Source: Hypholoma sublateritium FD-334 SS-4
Lineage: Eukaryota > Basidiomycota > Agaricomycetes > Agaricales > Strophariaceae
Assembly (NCBI GenBank): GCA_000827495.1
Contig: KN817519.1
Span: forward strand, 326,462-390,461
Direction: 5' to 3'
DNA length: 64,000 nt
This document shows positions 1 to 12,173 of the stretch, one piece after another. The notes below the pieces were generated by a model. The model did no database searches, was not told where the DNA came from, and was given only the letters and a program-made list of their open reading frames with translations. Both the position numbers and the translations under genes were made by a program. Every line of letters starts with the position of its first letter. Position 1 is the stretch's first letter.

Positions 1-561
1 GAGGGGCAACCACCGCAGGCTTCGAGGTCAGTAGCAGTGTCGAAGCACTCGTAATCCCCAGTCAAAGAGGAGACCGGGCAAGCGTCGAGACCAGCGGGGC
101 AAAGAGAGGTACGGGCTTTGTGGGTAGTGCGTTTGCTATGGCTGCCATAGCCTGGAACGCCAGACGGGTGGCTTGACACTGTGGACGTAGCGGGGGTGTA
201 GGTGCAACGGTGGAGACTCGAGCTCCATGTCCAGTTCTTAGGGCACTGAGGCGTAGGGGGGTTGGCAGGAGGAGGGTTGCGAGGGACGCAGCAGCCCTGC
301 TTTGGCTCCCAATAATAGCTGGTAGGAGGGCACTCGGTGTCCTTAGGAGGGGTTGGTACAGTCTTCGGGCCACCAATGGGAAGACAGCAGTTTTTCGCTT
401 TATACCTGGAGACTGCGTAAAAAAAATCCAATAAAAGACAAGGCAAACACTGACTCGAATTCAGTGCTCTTGCAGTTCAAGCTTGTCGTACGGGTGACCG
501 ATGTTGATACAACAAACGGAACCAGAGCCGCGAGAATAGGAAGAATAAACTTGAGCTGCAT
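1..561 (-). CDS. PriA-like secreted CPL-domain protein (partial, 3' end off window)
   Basis: A cysteine-rich extracellular or cell-wall protein of the mushroom PriA/CPL-domain family; the molecular role of the family is not established. Exon 1 (561..455) starts with a signal peptide, MQLKFILPILAALVPF, and runs to an STEFE tail. A 49-nt GT-AG intron (454..406) joins in frame to exon 2 (405 to the left edge). Exon 2 has paired cysteines (NCCLP), the aromatic block CPPTSYYWEPKQGCC, CPKNW, then CPAGLDACPV and ECFDTATDLEACGGC, which is the typical CPL ending region. It continues beyond base 1, so the stop is not seen. The start is the only ATG giving a signal peptide in frame. The family assignment is by recognition of the cysteine pattern; the cell-wall location is inferred from the family. 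Confidence 0.85.
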
Positions 562-689
562 GTCTCAAAGTCACGGCGAGTCGTGAATGTGGGTTAAAGG
601 AGCGAATAAAAGAACGGAGGGAGCGGCTGGTGAACCGTCGAAGTCGCGGACGAGCAAAGGGAGGACAAAAGTTACGGTTCGGAGATAAA

Positions 690-706
690 TTTATAAGGCC
701 TTTATA
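690..706 (-). promoter_or_regulatory. Two TATA-like boxes upstream of the PriA-like gene
   Basis: On the minus strand, TATAAAG lies at 706..700 and a second TATAAAT at 695..689, about 130-145 bp upstream of the ATG at 561. Strong TATA elements fit a highly expressed secreted-protein gene. The role is inferred from position only. Confidence 0.4.
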
Positions 707-1929
707 TGACGGAAAGAATAGCCGCCGCCGCTCCCATCACCAGGATATATCACAGAGCACCAGAACAAGACAGGACCAAGATTAGACATAAGAAAGATCC
801 CATAGCAACAGTCTTGCCAGGCCGAAATACCCCAAGATAGTTGTCAGAGGCTACAGCACGAGACCATGGTGATTAGCAGTTAAAATTTGAAAGATTGACC
901 CATATCCATAGCTGCTGCAGGGAACGAGAGACAGTTCGTCTTAGGGGTTAAGGTATTGACCCACTGATGGCTGGCGGCGGGAAGGAAGTAAAAGTTGGGA
1001 AAAAAACGCGTCGGTTGCACGTGTGGTACCCGGTAATGATCCTTCTGATCGAGGATTTTTGTTCGGCTGGTCAACGGCAAGTGGCCCCTCCACATGATAC
1101 TACTAACAAACAAGTGTGCCTCTAGGCTCTCGCAGTCCGGACGACGGACAACTCATACGACGTACGGGCAGAGCTCTACGGGGTCACTTGAACAGATGTA
1201 GATCGAGTACGATCCCCAGGGACGCAGCAAGTCGACGTCACATAAAATAACATGTGGGGATAGGTGGGGATTCTCGAAATCCAATATCATAAAGTTGGTG
1301 TTACTTTCAGTTCACTGTAACGATCCGTATCATGTTTTGATCATGCAGCCAACATTTTACCCAGCATACATATCCTCGGTCAAAGAGAGGGCAAGCATCA
1401 TGCCAATTTCGACAAATACTAACATGACATGAACGGACAATCTGACCAAATAATACTACCACAGGAAAGGGTTCAGAGCCCCTCAATATCAGCCCGGCTG
1501 CCCGAGAGCCATCGTGAGATTGAGAAATATGCAGATCTTGAAAGCATAGGTATTGGCCCCCGACCCTCGTTCATTCATGCTAGGTTCGAGGGGCTGGAGC
1601 CGGGAGAAGACTCTAGAAGACTGTTGACTGCTTGAAACTGGCAGATGGTCCCGACGAAAGAGGCGCCAATTAAAAGTTCAACCAAACTTAGACTTACCAC
1701 GAATTCCTGTACAAATCAGTACTTAGCGCGGTGGTGTTGACCGTATCATTCCACTGCAGGTCCGCTGTCATCTGCATCTGTGTCTATCTGTGTCAACAAA
1801 AATAGGTATCAGGTTGGCTTTAATCCGATGTCCAAATCACTGCAGGTACGAAAGAGTCTCAGGATTAGGAGAGAAAGTTGGGATCAAACGTATCATTTCG
1901 TTATTTCGTGAAACTCTACACCACCGACC
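707..1929. other. Intergenic stretch, no gene recognised
   Basis: This is roughly 1.2 kb between the PriA-like promoter and the stop codon of the PP2A scaffold gene. Only short unrelated open frames exist (for example + strand 1429..1635) without codon bias, partner exons or a recognisable domain. It probably holds the rest of the PriA-like promoter and the 3' flank of TPD3. Confidence 0.6.
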
Positions 1930-4083
1930 TTACGTATCGACTACTACAGCCTTTTGCAAGGCGCGGGTAGCAAAGTAACGCACATCTGCATCAGGATCGT
2001 TCTTCAGACGCTCGAGAGTAGGGGAGACCAATTCTCGAATGAATACGTGGCCATCTGCAATATCGACGAAAGACGTAGCCATGACTTCCAGGGCTTTTGC
2101 AACATTGAAGCGGATATTTGGTATGGGGTCTTTTGCAAGGTCCAAAAGTGGACCTATGACATCGGAGCGGATAATATCGAGATTGAGAGAGGGGGATATA
2201 GTCTGCCAAGTAAGGGGGAATTTAAGCACGTTGGAACGGACGAAATTGATCGACATACCATGATGGCCTGGACGGTAGTCATCCGGAAGAGATAATTGGG
2301 ATGCGAACCCATGCCCATGACTTTCGGAACTATGGTAGCTTTGGCCCAGTCGACCCCGAAGACCTCCGTCAATTTCTTCAAGTTCACAGTCGCAGCCTCA
2401 CGAATGCTATAAACCGTATCTCCTAGCCAGGACATACAAAGGTTCCCAAGTTGTTCGTCGAAGAACGGCTTGCCTAGTTGCTCGGATAGGAGGGGTATAT
2501 ACTCGATGATTGCTTGACGCACGCGCCAGGATTTATCTTCAGCCAATTCTACGATGGCAGGGAGCAAGCTTTCTGACAATAACTCAATCCCAATGACTGG
2601 GCAAGATCATCAGAGTTTGACGCATCGATATAGGTGCTAACATACCAGTATTGACCGTTTCCAACTTGCTGATGATATTCAATCTGACTTCTGGGAAGTC
2701 ATCTTTGAGAAGGTGCAAGAAAAGAGGCAATAGATGCTCAATTGTGGCATCTTTGCCGAGGAGCGGGGCTAAACCACTGATTTGGTTTGCAAGGGCAGCA
2801 CGGACGTGCTGTGAAGCATCTTGCGATAGATCTCGGACGCAAGGAACAATACGGGCAAGGATGACCTCCTTATCGAGTAGTTTTGAGAAGCCTGTAGAAC
2901 AGGTGAATATCAGGAGAAGACTATCAAATATATTTCAACGTACCTGGAATTTGAGTCGCAGCTGCCGATCGAACCTCAGCTTCGTTATCTTTAAGAAGTT
3001 GAACGTATTGGCCGATGAGTTCTTCCCGCACGAGCTCGACACCGAGAGCTTCGGAAAGCTGCAGATGGTTCAGCAGGTAAATGGAAAGACAGTAACATTG
3101 CGTACCTCGTTGAAATGATTTGCAGCCATATATCTGACCCGCCAACTCTTGTCCCCAATGCTCTGTCTGATCTGCCTTAGTAGCTGTTCTTTGATTTCAG
3201 CGGGCGTTAGCCTCTTTGCAATGACAATCAAGTCTTCCACTGTCAGCAGGCGAACGGAATCTTGCTCGTCTTGCTGAAGTTTGCGATAGATTGGTAGACC
3301 ATCGGAGATTATGTGAGGTTGAGAGAAATGTGTCAACAACGGCTGATAAATATGCGGGGATCAGTATGCAGAGCACATATCCAGGGAGAAACGACGCACC
3401 CCAAGCCATTTAGCGGCAGCACGCCTGACCATAGGTGTATCATCAGAGCCAAGGGAAGTAAACCCTTTCCTGAGATCATCTTGGATAGCAGGTGACACTT
3501 TGGCATAGACGGCAGGATACAAAGCAGCCGATGATGTCCTCGACGTAAACCATTCTCCTTGCGAAAGGCGTTTGAGCAGGGGGATATAGTGCTGTTCTAT
3601 CTGAGGCTGTGAGAGAACAGTAGCAACTTTGGTTATAGACTCAGCAGCCTGCAGAACAACGTTTAAACAAGGGATTAGGCCACTTCGATGAAACATCGTA
3701 CCTTTTCGCGCACAAGCGTCTCCTCAACGGCGGACAGATTTTCGAGAGGACCCAAGATAAGATGGGCAAATTCAGTACCACCAATATACTCCTCAAAACT
3801 CTTTCCTAGTTCTTCGGCCAGCGCCAGAAGCACCTCATCTTCGTCATCAACCGAATCTTGCAGGAAGGGTATTAATTCGTCTCGAGCACGATCAGGCCCG
3901 AGCGCTAACGCGATTGTTGGGATGCTATGAATGGCATTCAAACGTAGTTGGACATCTTCTGAGCGCAGCTCATCCATGAGAATGGCGATCGGGGCTACCT
4001 ATAGATCGCATACAACGTTGTCAGAACCGATACCTGGTGATAGCAAAATCGCGTACATCTTCTATTGGAAAACCTCCCTCCAT
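1930..4083 (-). CDS. TPD3: PP2A 65-kDa regulatory scaffold subunit A (HEAT repeats)
   Basis: Scaffold of protein phosphatase 2A, holding catalytic C and variable B subunits. Exons: 4083..4034, 3998..3702, 3648..3400, 3342..3106, 3058..2944, 2891..2646, 2596..2259, 2202..1930. HEAT-repeat signatures run throughout, e.g. [65 protein letters not shown] and [14 protein letters not shown] near the C terminus, covering the expected roughly 590 residues. Exon 1 ([17 protein letters not shown]) is recognisable as the family N terminus, but the exon 1/2 junction does not close in frame: the GT donor leaves phase 2 while exon 2 ([11 protein letters not shown]) needs phase 0. One extra G after the acceptor would repair it. 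The remaining seven exons join perfectly. It shares a roughly 600-bp divergent promoter region with the epimerase gene. Confidence 0.93.
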
Positions 4084-4680
4084 GGTTGATTTACGAGGAT
4101 AGTTGGATTATGTCTTGTTATAAGGCGAAATGAGTATCTAGAATGGATTAAGGAATTCAATGAAATACAGCAATCGCGAGGGAGGTACAAGAATGTTATG
4201 AGTAGTTTGGCGTCTCGTGGTCACGACGCTCCCTTCTGGCTATTGCGTGGGAAACATGCTCTCAAACTATAAAAGCTTTGAGGTAAACTTTTCCGAGTCC
4301 ATGCTCTGCTCAAGATCGCCTCAAGACCGCCACTGCATTAACTACAGTTTTTATACCAGAAGAGGACGAGTGAGCCCAGCTGAGCGACACATTGCCAAGT
4401 ATTCTGCGCTTGGTAAGTGGCAGCTACTACAGACATGTAGGCATCACAAGTACTGACGGAACCTCAAGCTCGTGTATAGCATGTAATTGTACTCCAATTG
4501 TTGGACGAGCGTCTCCGGGAGCAGCTGAACAGCCTGGCATGTCATGGTGCCATGAGGCCCAGTGGCAATACAGTTCTCCTTACATATGTTTGATAGTCAT
4601 ATGACGTCAGTCCTTTCCGTGTGGGAAGGCTTGACACTGCAGCGCCAGGACTTCTTTTCCAACTCAGTCAATACATCGAT
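4084..4680. promoter_or_regulatory. Divergent promoter region between TPD3 and the epimerase gene
   Basis: This 597-bp spacer separates two ATGs facing outward. It contains a TATAAAAG motif on the plus strand at about 4269..4276, some 400 bp before the epimerase ATG, so an untranslated leader or leader intron is possible. No coding exon could be supported. Confidence 0.4.
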
Positions 4681-5715
4681 ATGCCAATTGACCAAACCAA
4701 AGACGGTATCACATTGAGGCATCCCTCGGTATGTCATCACTACTAGGCGAGCTTTCAACTGTTATCTAATCTCTACGTAGGGGTCGTCTGTGGACATACT
4801 CTTCTATGGTGCTACGGTCGTATCGTGGAAAGTTCCCAACGAAACTACCCAACTTGCGGAGCGACTGTTCGTATCCTCCAAAGCTTTCACTGATGGGTCG
4901 AAACCTGTCAGAGGAGGCATTCCTGTCGTTTTCCCTTGCTTCGGTGCTCCTACTCATCCCGAACATGCTAAGTTATCGCAACATGGCTTTGCAAGAAACG
5001 AAATCTGGACCTTCGACAAAGTTGTCATGGATAACGAGGCTGGGGTATCCGTCAGATTACGTTCGTTTATCTGCCACATTGAAGAGGACGACTTCTAAAG
5101 TCCTGGCTTATAGTTCTGGATCCCAACCCGAGGATCGCCTCGATCTATGCAAAATCATTCCATCTCGCTTATGTGGTGACCCTAGCGGCCCACCAATTGA
5201 GTACCGATTTGCATGTCGACAACCCATCGACCACTGAGGCCATAGAATTCCAAGCACTACTCCACACCTACATCCGCGCGCCCGCCGAAGATGTTCGTGT
5301 AACGCCACTTCAGGGCCTCTCGTACTACGATAAAACAGAAGCCGACGAACTCGCTCGGGCTACTCCAAAGATTGAGACTAGGTCAGAGGTGGATGTTAAG
5401 AAGTTTACTGACTCTGTGTACGAGAACGGTCCTTTGGCTTATAAAGCGACTTGGCCAAATGGAGGCCTCGAAATCAAGGCCAGGCAGTTCAAGGATGTCG
5501 TTGTCTGGAACCCGCAGGAAGAAGGTCGTAAGATTGCAGATATGGAAACGGATGGATGGTACATAATTCTTTCAACTTTGCTGCGAATGCATAACTCATT
5601 TGTCATCAGGAAGCACTACATTTGCGTGGAACCTGGCTTTGTCAGGGGTTTTGTTTCCCTAGAACCTGGCAAGACCTGGATTGGCCAACAAGTCCTTACT
5701 GTTATCCAAGGTTGA
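4681..5715 (+). CDS. Glucose-6-phosphate 1-epimerase (aldose-1-epimerase fold)
   Basis: Predicted cytosolic enzyme interconverting the alpha and beta anomers of hexose 6-phosphates, like yeast YMR099C. Exons: 4681..4728, 4781..5060, 5114..5558, 5610..5715, all GT-AG, giving 292 aa, the usual size. Family landmarks: SVDILFYGATVVSWK at the N terminus, SKPVRGGIPVVFPCFGAP (substrate-phosphate region, with the conserved RGG), LSQHGFARNEIW containing the catalytic His, LAYVVTLAAHQLSTDL, and DVVVWNP near the end followed by the CVEPG glutamate motif. The start is the ATG at 4681 (MPIDQTKDGITL), 48 nt before the first intron. It precedes REV3 in tandem with a 330-bp gap. The family call is strong; the exact sugar phosphate preference is known from homologues only. 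Confidence 0.92.
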
Positions 5716-6045
5716 TTGCCTCGATGTTTCTGTACATAAATTGAAGATTACATGCTCGATAAAATAATGTATCTCAGCAAGCTGCACGTTTGACGTTGAG
5801 CAAATTTCAGAGTGAATGAAGGCAAATCAAAGGCAAATGCAAAAGTGTGGGCTTAGCGAGGGCAAATAAATAAGCATGACATGCCGGGCCGCTTGAACCA
5901 GACCAGCTCTTCAAGTTGTTTTCGACTCGTCCCGGCGACCTTTGCTCACATCTGTCTTCTGAAAGACTATTTTGATACCTCCGAACTTCTGGAATACAGT
6001 TGGACTCTTTCACCGCGATGGCTTTCTGAATATATTCCTTCAAGT
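5716..6045. other. Spacer between the epimerase gene and REV3
   Basis: This 330-bp spacer holds the epimerase 3' flank and the REV3 promoter/leader. The REV3 frame stays open upstream to an ATG at 5881, but the added 55 residues have no family resemblance, so the downstream ATG at 6046 was preferred. Confidence 0.5.
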
Positions 6046-9000
6046 ATGTCTGAATACAATGTAACACCATCCAACCAGATAGTACAAGGCGCCGCTGGCT
6101 CTCCACGGCTTGAAGTACGCATAAACCAGATCGACTACGTACTCGCTCCTCCAGGAGAACTTGACAATTCTTCTCTTCCTCGTGTTCCAGTTCTTAGAAT
6201 CTTCGGAACGTCTTCGACCAGTCAAACAGCATGCGTGCATGTCCATCAAATATACCCGTACTTTTATGTTGAATATACAGGCAAGCTAGGTCCTCGCCAT
6301 GGTGAGACCTTTCAATAAGCATGCTTATAACAGAACAATCATTTACACGTCTTATCCAGTGCAAAAATACATTTCCAGACTCTCTCGGTCGTTGAACCAT
6401 GCCATATCGGTCTCGCTGCAGAAAGATCCTCTCTCTCTCAAATCTCGATTTGTGCGTGCTATTGTGCTGGTTAAAGGAGTGCACTTCTACGGATTTCATT
6501 CTTCGTATAGTCCGTTCCTCAAAATATATGCAGCCAACCCAGCGTATGTCACTCGAATGGTGTCAATCTTGCAAACTGGGTCTGTGATGGGCAATCGATT
6601 CCATGTGTTCGAAAGCCACCTTAGTTACATCCTACAGTTTCTGTGTGACTTCGACCTATATGGATGTGGCATCATCAGTATCGAAGACGCGTTAGAACGG
6701 TGTCCAGCAGGTGATTCAAAGTCATCTGAATCTAGTCAAGTCGCGTTTGAAGCCTCTCCATATTTTCGAGAGTCGCGGCTGCCCCTTGAAGTTGACATCA
6801 TTCCTGCGCACATCCTCAATCGACATCGCCTTCTTCCTAGGAACCTTCATCACCGCTTGGACACTTCCATCCCTGAACTATCCTCGGACCCGCTCATCCT
6901 TAGTATTCGAGAGCTCTGGGAGGATGAACGAAAACACCGCCAGGCACTTGGATTGAACCCATCTCCTGAAATGCCCACCGACCCAAGTGAATCGTCGAGA
7001 GATGTAAGCGCAGAGTGGATTTCCGAGGCCAGGTGGTGGGAAAGCATACGTGAACGGATAGAAAGGGAACATAACATCCAGGTTCCCGACTACGATGCGA
7101 AAGAAAATGGCTGGGAGCGCTTTGTAATGACGACGTTTGAAAGTGTTGAATCTCTCTGGGAGAAGAAATACAGGGCTTGGAAGCCAGAGGCAAGAGGAAG
7201 CGAGCACCTTGAAAAAGATGTCAAACCTGACATAGATGCTCAACCTCCAGACTACTCATGGGATGCCCAGAGCCAGCTCAGCTTGGACTCCGAGGAAGAT
7301 AGTCAGATAGAAGTTGACATATCTATGTTTTCAGACCAAGAGATGAACCGCCTGGAACAGGAAGAAACAGACCGCTGGAATGCAGAAGCTGAACACCTCC
7401 ACCTTCACATGGATGGTGAAGAAAATGTCGACGAAGTTGACGAAGAAGATACGATTCACGAGGAGGATGTTCATCCCGAAAGCCCCCATATCATAGCTTG
7501 CGATACTGGAATTAAGTGGGTGATATTGAATTCTTGCAAATCATATCTGACCTCTAATCAGAGATGCAGATCCATTTGCCCAGGACGCCGGTGGCTTGCC
7601 GCCTGAACCACAACAGGTTTATGAGTTAAAGGAGTGAATATACCACGAGCTATATTCGCGATATGTTCTAATGTGCTGTGCTAGGCCACCGTCGCCATCC
7701 TCTTTTAGGAGGCCTGAACGGCGTCAAGGATCTCCAAATTCCTTGAAGTGAGTCACTGCAATCAATCGTTGCGTGGACCTAAAATAAAATATTCTGTCTT
7801 CATTCTCAAATTTCCGCCTCTCGCTATCCGTCATATATTATTCTCGCCCCACTCTCGCAGAGATGATTCCCAAAGCGTGCCACCGGCCCTTGATCTTAGT
7901 CCTGACCTGCCGTCGACCAAATCTATTTCTAAAACAGTCGCTGCGCCATATTCGCAAATTCGCCTTCAAATCTCACCTATTGGTGCCACATTACAAAATT
8001 TGGACATAGAAGAGTCTGAACAGCAATCAGGCGAACCAGTTGACGCTTCTCAATTGGTAGATAACCTACCTGCTGGCACGCCCGCACTTACTGCCGACAA
8101 ACGATTCTCTTTAATCACGGCTCGTGCTGTGAAGTTGTCCGCAGCTTTCGACCACTGTAAATCAACAAGTTCAAACCAGTTCATTTACTCATTGAACCCG
8201 CCGTCATCTAAAACCCTAGCAGCCGAGTTCAAAGCTTTGGGGTTGCCAAGCAAGATTTATCAAGCACCATATTATTCGAGAGATGAAGATATCCCAGAAC
8301 AATCCAGAGAATATGCTGGCTTGATGTACCGTCTCAAAGGCGGAAAGGGGATCGCCTCGTTGGAAGAGTGGTGTGCTAATGGGAATTCCCCCGAAATCCG
8401 TCAATCCACTCCGGAATTGCAGCTTAATTCTATCGGAGTCGGGGGGTGGGAATATGCAAACCACCCACCCAGCTTCAAAGAAGTTCGTCGGTCGCTTCAT
8501 CTGCTCAATGTCGAGTCAGAAATAGCCAAGTCTCGACCTACGTTCAAATCCCAGGTACTTCATTTACTATTGGAGAAGACTGGCGGTATTGACAGCTCTC
8601 AAGATAGAGGGCCCTACTCAGGGAAATCTATCTGGATTCAAGGCAACGCCCATCGGCGGAAAGAAACTTCCTGCGCGACAAAGCGCAGGTATGTCCGTTC
8701 TATCCGTAGAAATCTTCGGTAAGTAACACTTTGTAACAACCATCACTATGTCTGAACACAGCCAGTGCCTACACATGGCAATAAAGTGCCTAACTCAGAA
8801 TCAGATGAGGTGGTCGCGATTTTCTGTGCGTATCACATCTCCGGCACAGACGATTTCCAAAGTAGTGTACTCGTCACTGCGGGCTCGCATCTAGATTGGA
8901 GACGACTTCGATATCCCAACATGATAGTCCTTCCAACAGAACTCGACATTATCAACAAACTGGTTGAAGTTGTCTTGGAATTAGATCCTGATATTATAAC

Positions 9001-12000
9001 AGGCTGGGAGGTGCAGAACAGCTCTTGGGGATATCTGGAAGCACGCGGTGGTACATTTGGTGAATCGTGATTTCTGCTGCATATGGGCATTCTCTAACCT
9101 CATTGTGCAGACTTGTCTATTACTGAATTGATTTCTCGAGCTCCGCAAAGGTTTTCAGGGGCTTCATACGATCAATGGGCCTCGCGGAAAGCATCTACCT
9201 TGAAAGTCGTCGGAAGACACGTCCTTAATCTATGGAGGGTAATGCGCTCAGAGAGGATTCTAACTATCTACACATTTGAGCACGTTGTCTTCGACGTCCT
9301 ACAGCGCCGGTTCGTACACCTTCAAATTCCTCCCCTCTATTCAGCGTCTGATATTTCCTGCGGCTAGAGTTCCAAGATACAGCTACAGAACGTTGACAGA
9401 TTGGTATCACAGTAACGTACCCGCACATGCAGCACACCTTTTTGAGCATCTGTCTATGCATGCCATAGTTAACCTTCAACTCCTTGAAGTTACAGAAGTC
9501 ATCACGAAGACCGCGTAATCACGACATTCTTTCATCGTGTATTCTGTACTAAGCATTATGGTTTCCAGGGAATTTGCCAGAGTTTTCGGCGTTGATTTCT
9601 TCTCCGTCCTCAGCCGGGGATCTCAATACAAGGTCGAATCTTTTATGTTTAGACTTGCCAAACCCGAGAGCTTCGTGTTGATCTCACCAAGCAAAGCCGA
9701 TGTACGTTTCACCGTCATTCTTGCCATTCATATCAATAATATATGTCAATATTTAGGTTGGCAGGCAAAATGGCGCTGAATGTATGCCCCTTATCATGGA
9801 GCCGCAATCAGCTTTCTACTCAAGTCCACTACTGGTGCTTGACTTTCAATCGTTATACCCATCATTAATGATAGCCTACAATTACTGTTATTCAACGTGC
9901 CTCGGACGAGTATCCGACTTTCAGGGAAGGAATCAATTCGGAGTTGTGGATGACTTGAGACTACCGCCAAACCTACTTGAAAAGCTCCAAAGCCATATCA
10001 CAGGTGCGTATCTGTCGGACGAGTCTGCTAGCTTACTGATTAAAATGTTGTGTTATGTAGTGGCTCCAAATGGAATGATTTATGTGAAACCTAACGTTCG
10101 GAAAGGGCTATTGGGACGGTTGTTGACAGAGCTGCTAGAAACCCGAGTGATGGTGAAACAAGCCATGAAAAGGGTTGGTGCCGATAAAGTAAGGATCATT
10201 GTTCGTATACGACTGAGCGGTTAATCAACGTTATTACTAGACGCGAAGGCGAACCCTAGACGCTCGCCAATTGAGTCTGAAATATATCGCAAATGTCATT
10301 TATGGCTACACTTCTGCAAGTTTTTCAGGTAGAATGCCTGCAGTCGAAATTGCAGATAGTATTGTTCAAAGTGGGCGCGAAACTTTGGAAAAAGTAAGCA
10401 TTAATAAACCTGTCAGAAGTCTAAATTTGACAAAATTCCGTAATGATAGGCTATCGATATCATTGATTCAACTGCAAAATGGGGTGCGAAGGTACTTGTT
10501 TTATCCCTGGATTTATTCATAGCGAGATTGAATACGAGTCTTTCACAAGGTTGTATATGGCGACACAGACAGTGTCTTTGTGTGCGTATTATATTTTCAC
10601 TCTATTATGTTATTTTGAAAAAGCATCGTCAGTTACCTTCCAGGCAAAACCAAAGAGGAAGCTTTTGCTTTGGGATATGAAATTTGCGACACGATAACAG
10701 CCATGAACCCAGCTCCAATAAAGCTTAAGTTTGAAAAGGTATACCACATTTTCTTCTGCTCCACGAACGTGTTGACGTCGCATTCATTGTAAGGTCTATC
10801 TTCCTTGCGTTCTTATGGCAAAGAAACGATATGTCGGCTTTAAATATGAAAGTATTGACGACGTTGACCCAGTCTTCGATGCGAAAGGCATTGAAACGGT
10901 CCGCCGAGATGGCGTCCTTGCGCAACGGAAGATGGTAGAGACTTGCCTCAAGTAAATTTGCCCACCTCATGTGCATCAAACATATGCTTACCACCCATGT
11001 CATAGAATTCTTTTCAGAACGCAAGATCTCAGTGAAGTAAAAAGTTACTGTTGCAGATCCTGGACGAAGCTTCTCGAAAACAGAGCGCCTGTCCAGGATT
11101 TTATTTTTGCAAAGGAAGTCAAGATGGGTACATACAGCAACAAGGGCCCACCTCCCCCCGGAGTCGTCATTGCAGCGCGGAAGATGATCTCAGATCCCAA
11201 CGATGAACCCCGGTATGGTGACAGAGTGCCGTATGTTATCATTCGAAGCTCCACGGGATACAGGCTGGTAGACAGGGCGATGGACCCCTTGGAATTCATG
11301 GAAAACAGGTGAAGCCACAGACGTTACTGTCGTGTACTTTGCTAACAACAGGCTCAGTGAATTGCGTCTGGACGGGGTGTACTATATCACGAAAGTGTTG
11401 ATCCCTCCGTTGGAGAGAATTTTTAATCTCGTTGGTGCCGATGTCAGACAGTGGTTTAACGAGATGCCTCGAACGATAGTTCCAGAACTCGTGTCGCCGC
11501 GGAAGCCCGCGAGGGTCCCAACGTCCAGCAATCCGAACGTAGAAGACGTGCATATTCTCAACGGCCATTTTTCAAGTACGCAATGCCTCTCTTGTGGGGA
11601 GCCGGGATCGCAATGTGAGAATATTATAATCTATCGCGGACAAAGTTCTGACACGGACACTCCAGCTTTATGCGAGGAATGTTGCGACGTAAGCGCCGAA
11701 ACGCTTGCCAACCTCAATTATCGCATAAGGGCCAGAGAGGAACGACTGAAAAGCACGCATGATATATGCGTGTCTTGCACAAATGTCGCCCCATCCGATT
11801 TCATTCATTGCGAATCGCTCGATTGCCAATGGTTCTACGCGAGACGGAAAGCACAGACCGGAATGGAGCTTGTTCCGCTTCTGACAGAGGCGTCAGAGGA
11901 ATTGGCGGAGGCTATGCGTCAAATCGAGAACGCTGAAGAGGAAGACTCCGCGTATGGCGTTTCTGACATGGAAGATGCAGGACTGTATGCATTAGAATCG

Positions 12001-12051
12001 CCAGAAGTGCAGTACGTTGAAGTTGACGATGACGACGACATGTACCTATAG
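6046..12051 (+). CDS. REV3: DNA polymerase zeta catalytic subunit
   Basis: Family-B polymerase that extends mismatched termini in translesion synthesis with Rev7/Pol31/Pol32. I assemble 19 exons: 6046..6301, 6360..7515, 7562..7633, 7685..7747, 7861..8554, 8604..8718, 8766..9050, 9111..9309, 9368..9514, 9569..9701, 9757..10003, 10061..10188, 10241..10393, 10450..10491, 10550..10581, 10633..10738, 10794..10951, 11006..11308, 11352..12051, giving 1662 aa with every phase matching. Visible landmarks: N-terminal VRINQIDYVLAPPG, FVRAIVLVKGVHFYGFHSSY, linker motif IEGPTQGNLSGFK, polymerase motif A DFQSLYPSLMIAYNYCYS, motif B region IANVIYGYTSASFSGRMP, motif C YGDTDS, then KKRYVGFKYE. The C terminus has zinc-type CysA (CLSCG...CEEC) and Fe-S-type CysB (CVSC...CESLDC) clusters before an acidic tail. 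All catalytic aspartates are present, so it should be active. Exons of 32 and 42 nt surround motif C. Confidence 0.95.
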
Positions 12052-12173
12052 ACAAATCCAAGACACTAGCGGGAGGTTTAAATACACAAGTGGATGGAGG
12101 CTGCTCATAAAATATAGAACAGAGGACACATGATTAAGTCCGAGTTTAACTATTGGTGGTTCCTGCTAGTTAT

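Noticed and set aside
1429..1635. Plus-strand 68-codon open frame
   Set aside because: No recognisable similarity or splice context; probably random.
11037..11056. A GT...AG pair 20 nt apart in REV3
   Set aside because: Too short to be spliced; reading through keeps the frame and gives a plausible Rev3 sequence (SEVKSYCCRSWTKLL).
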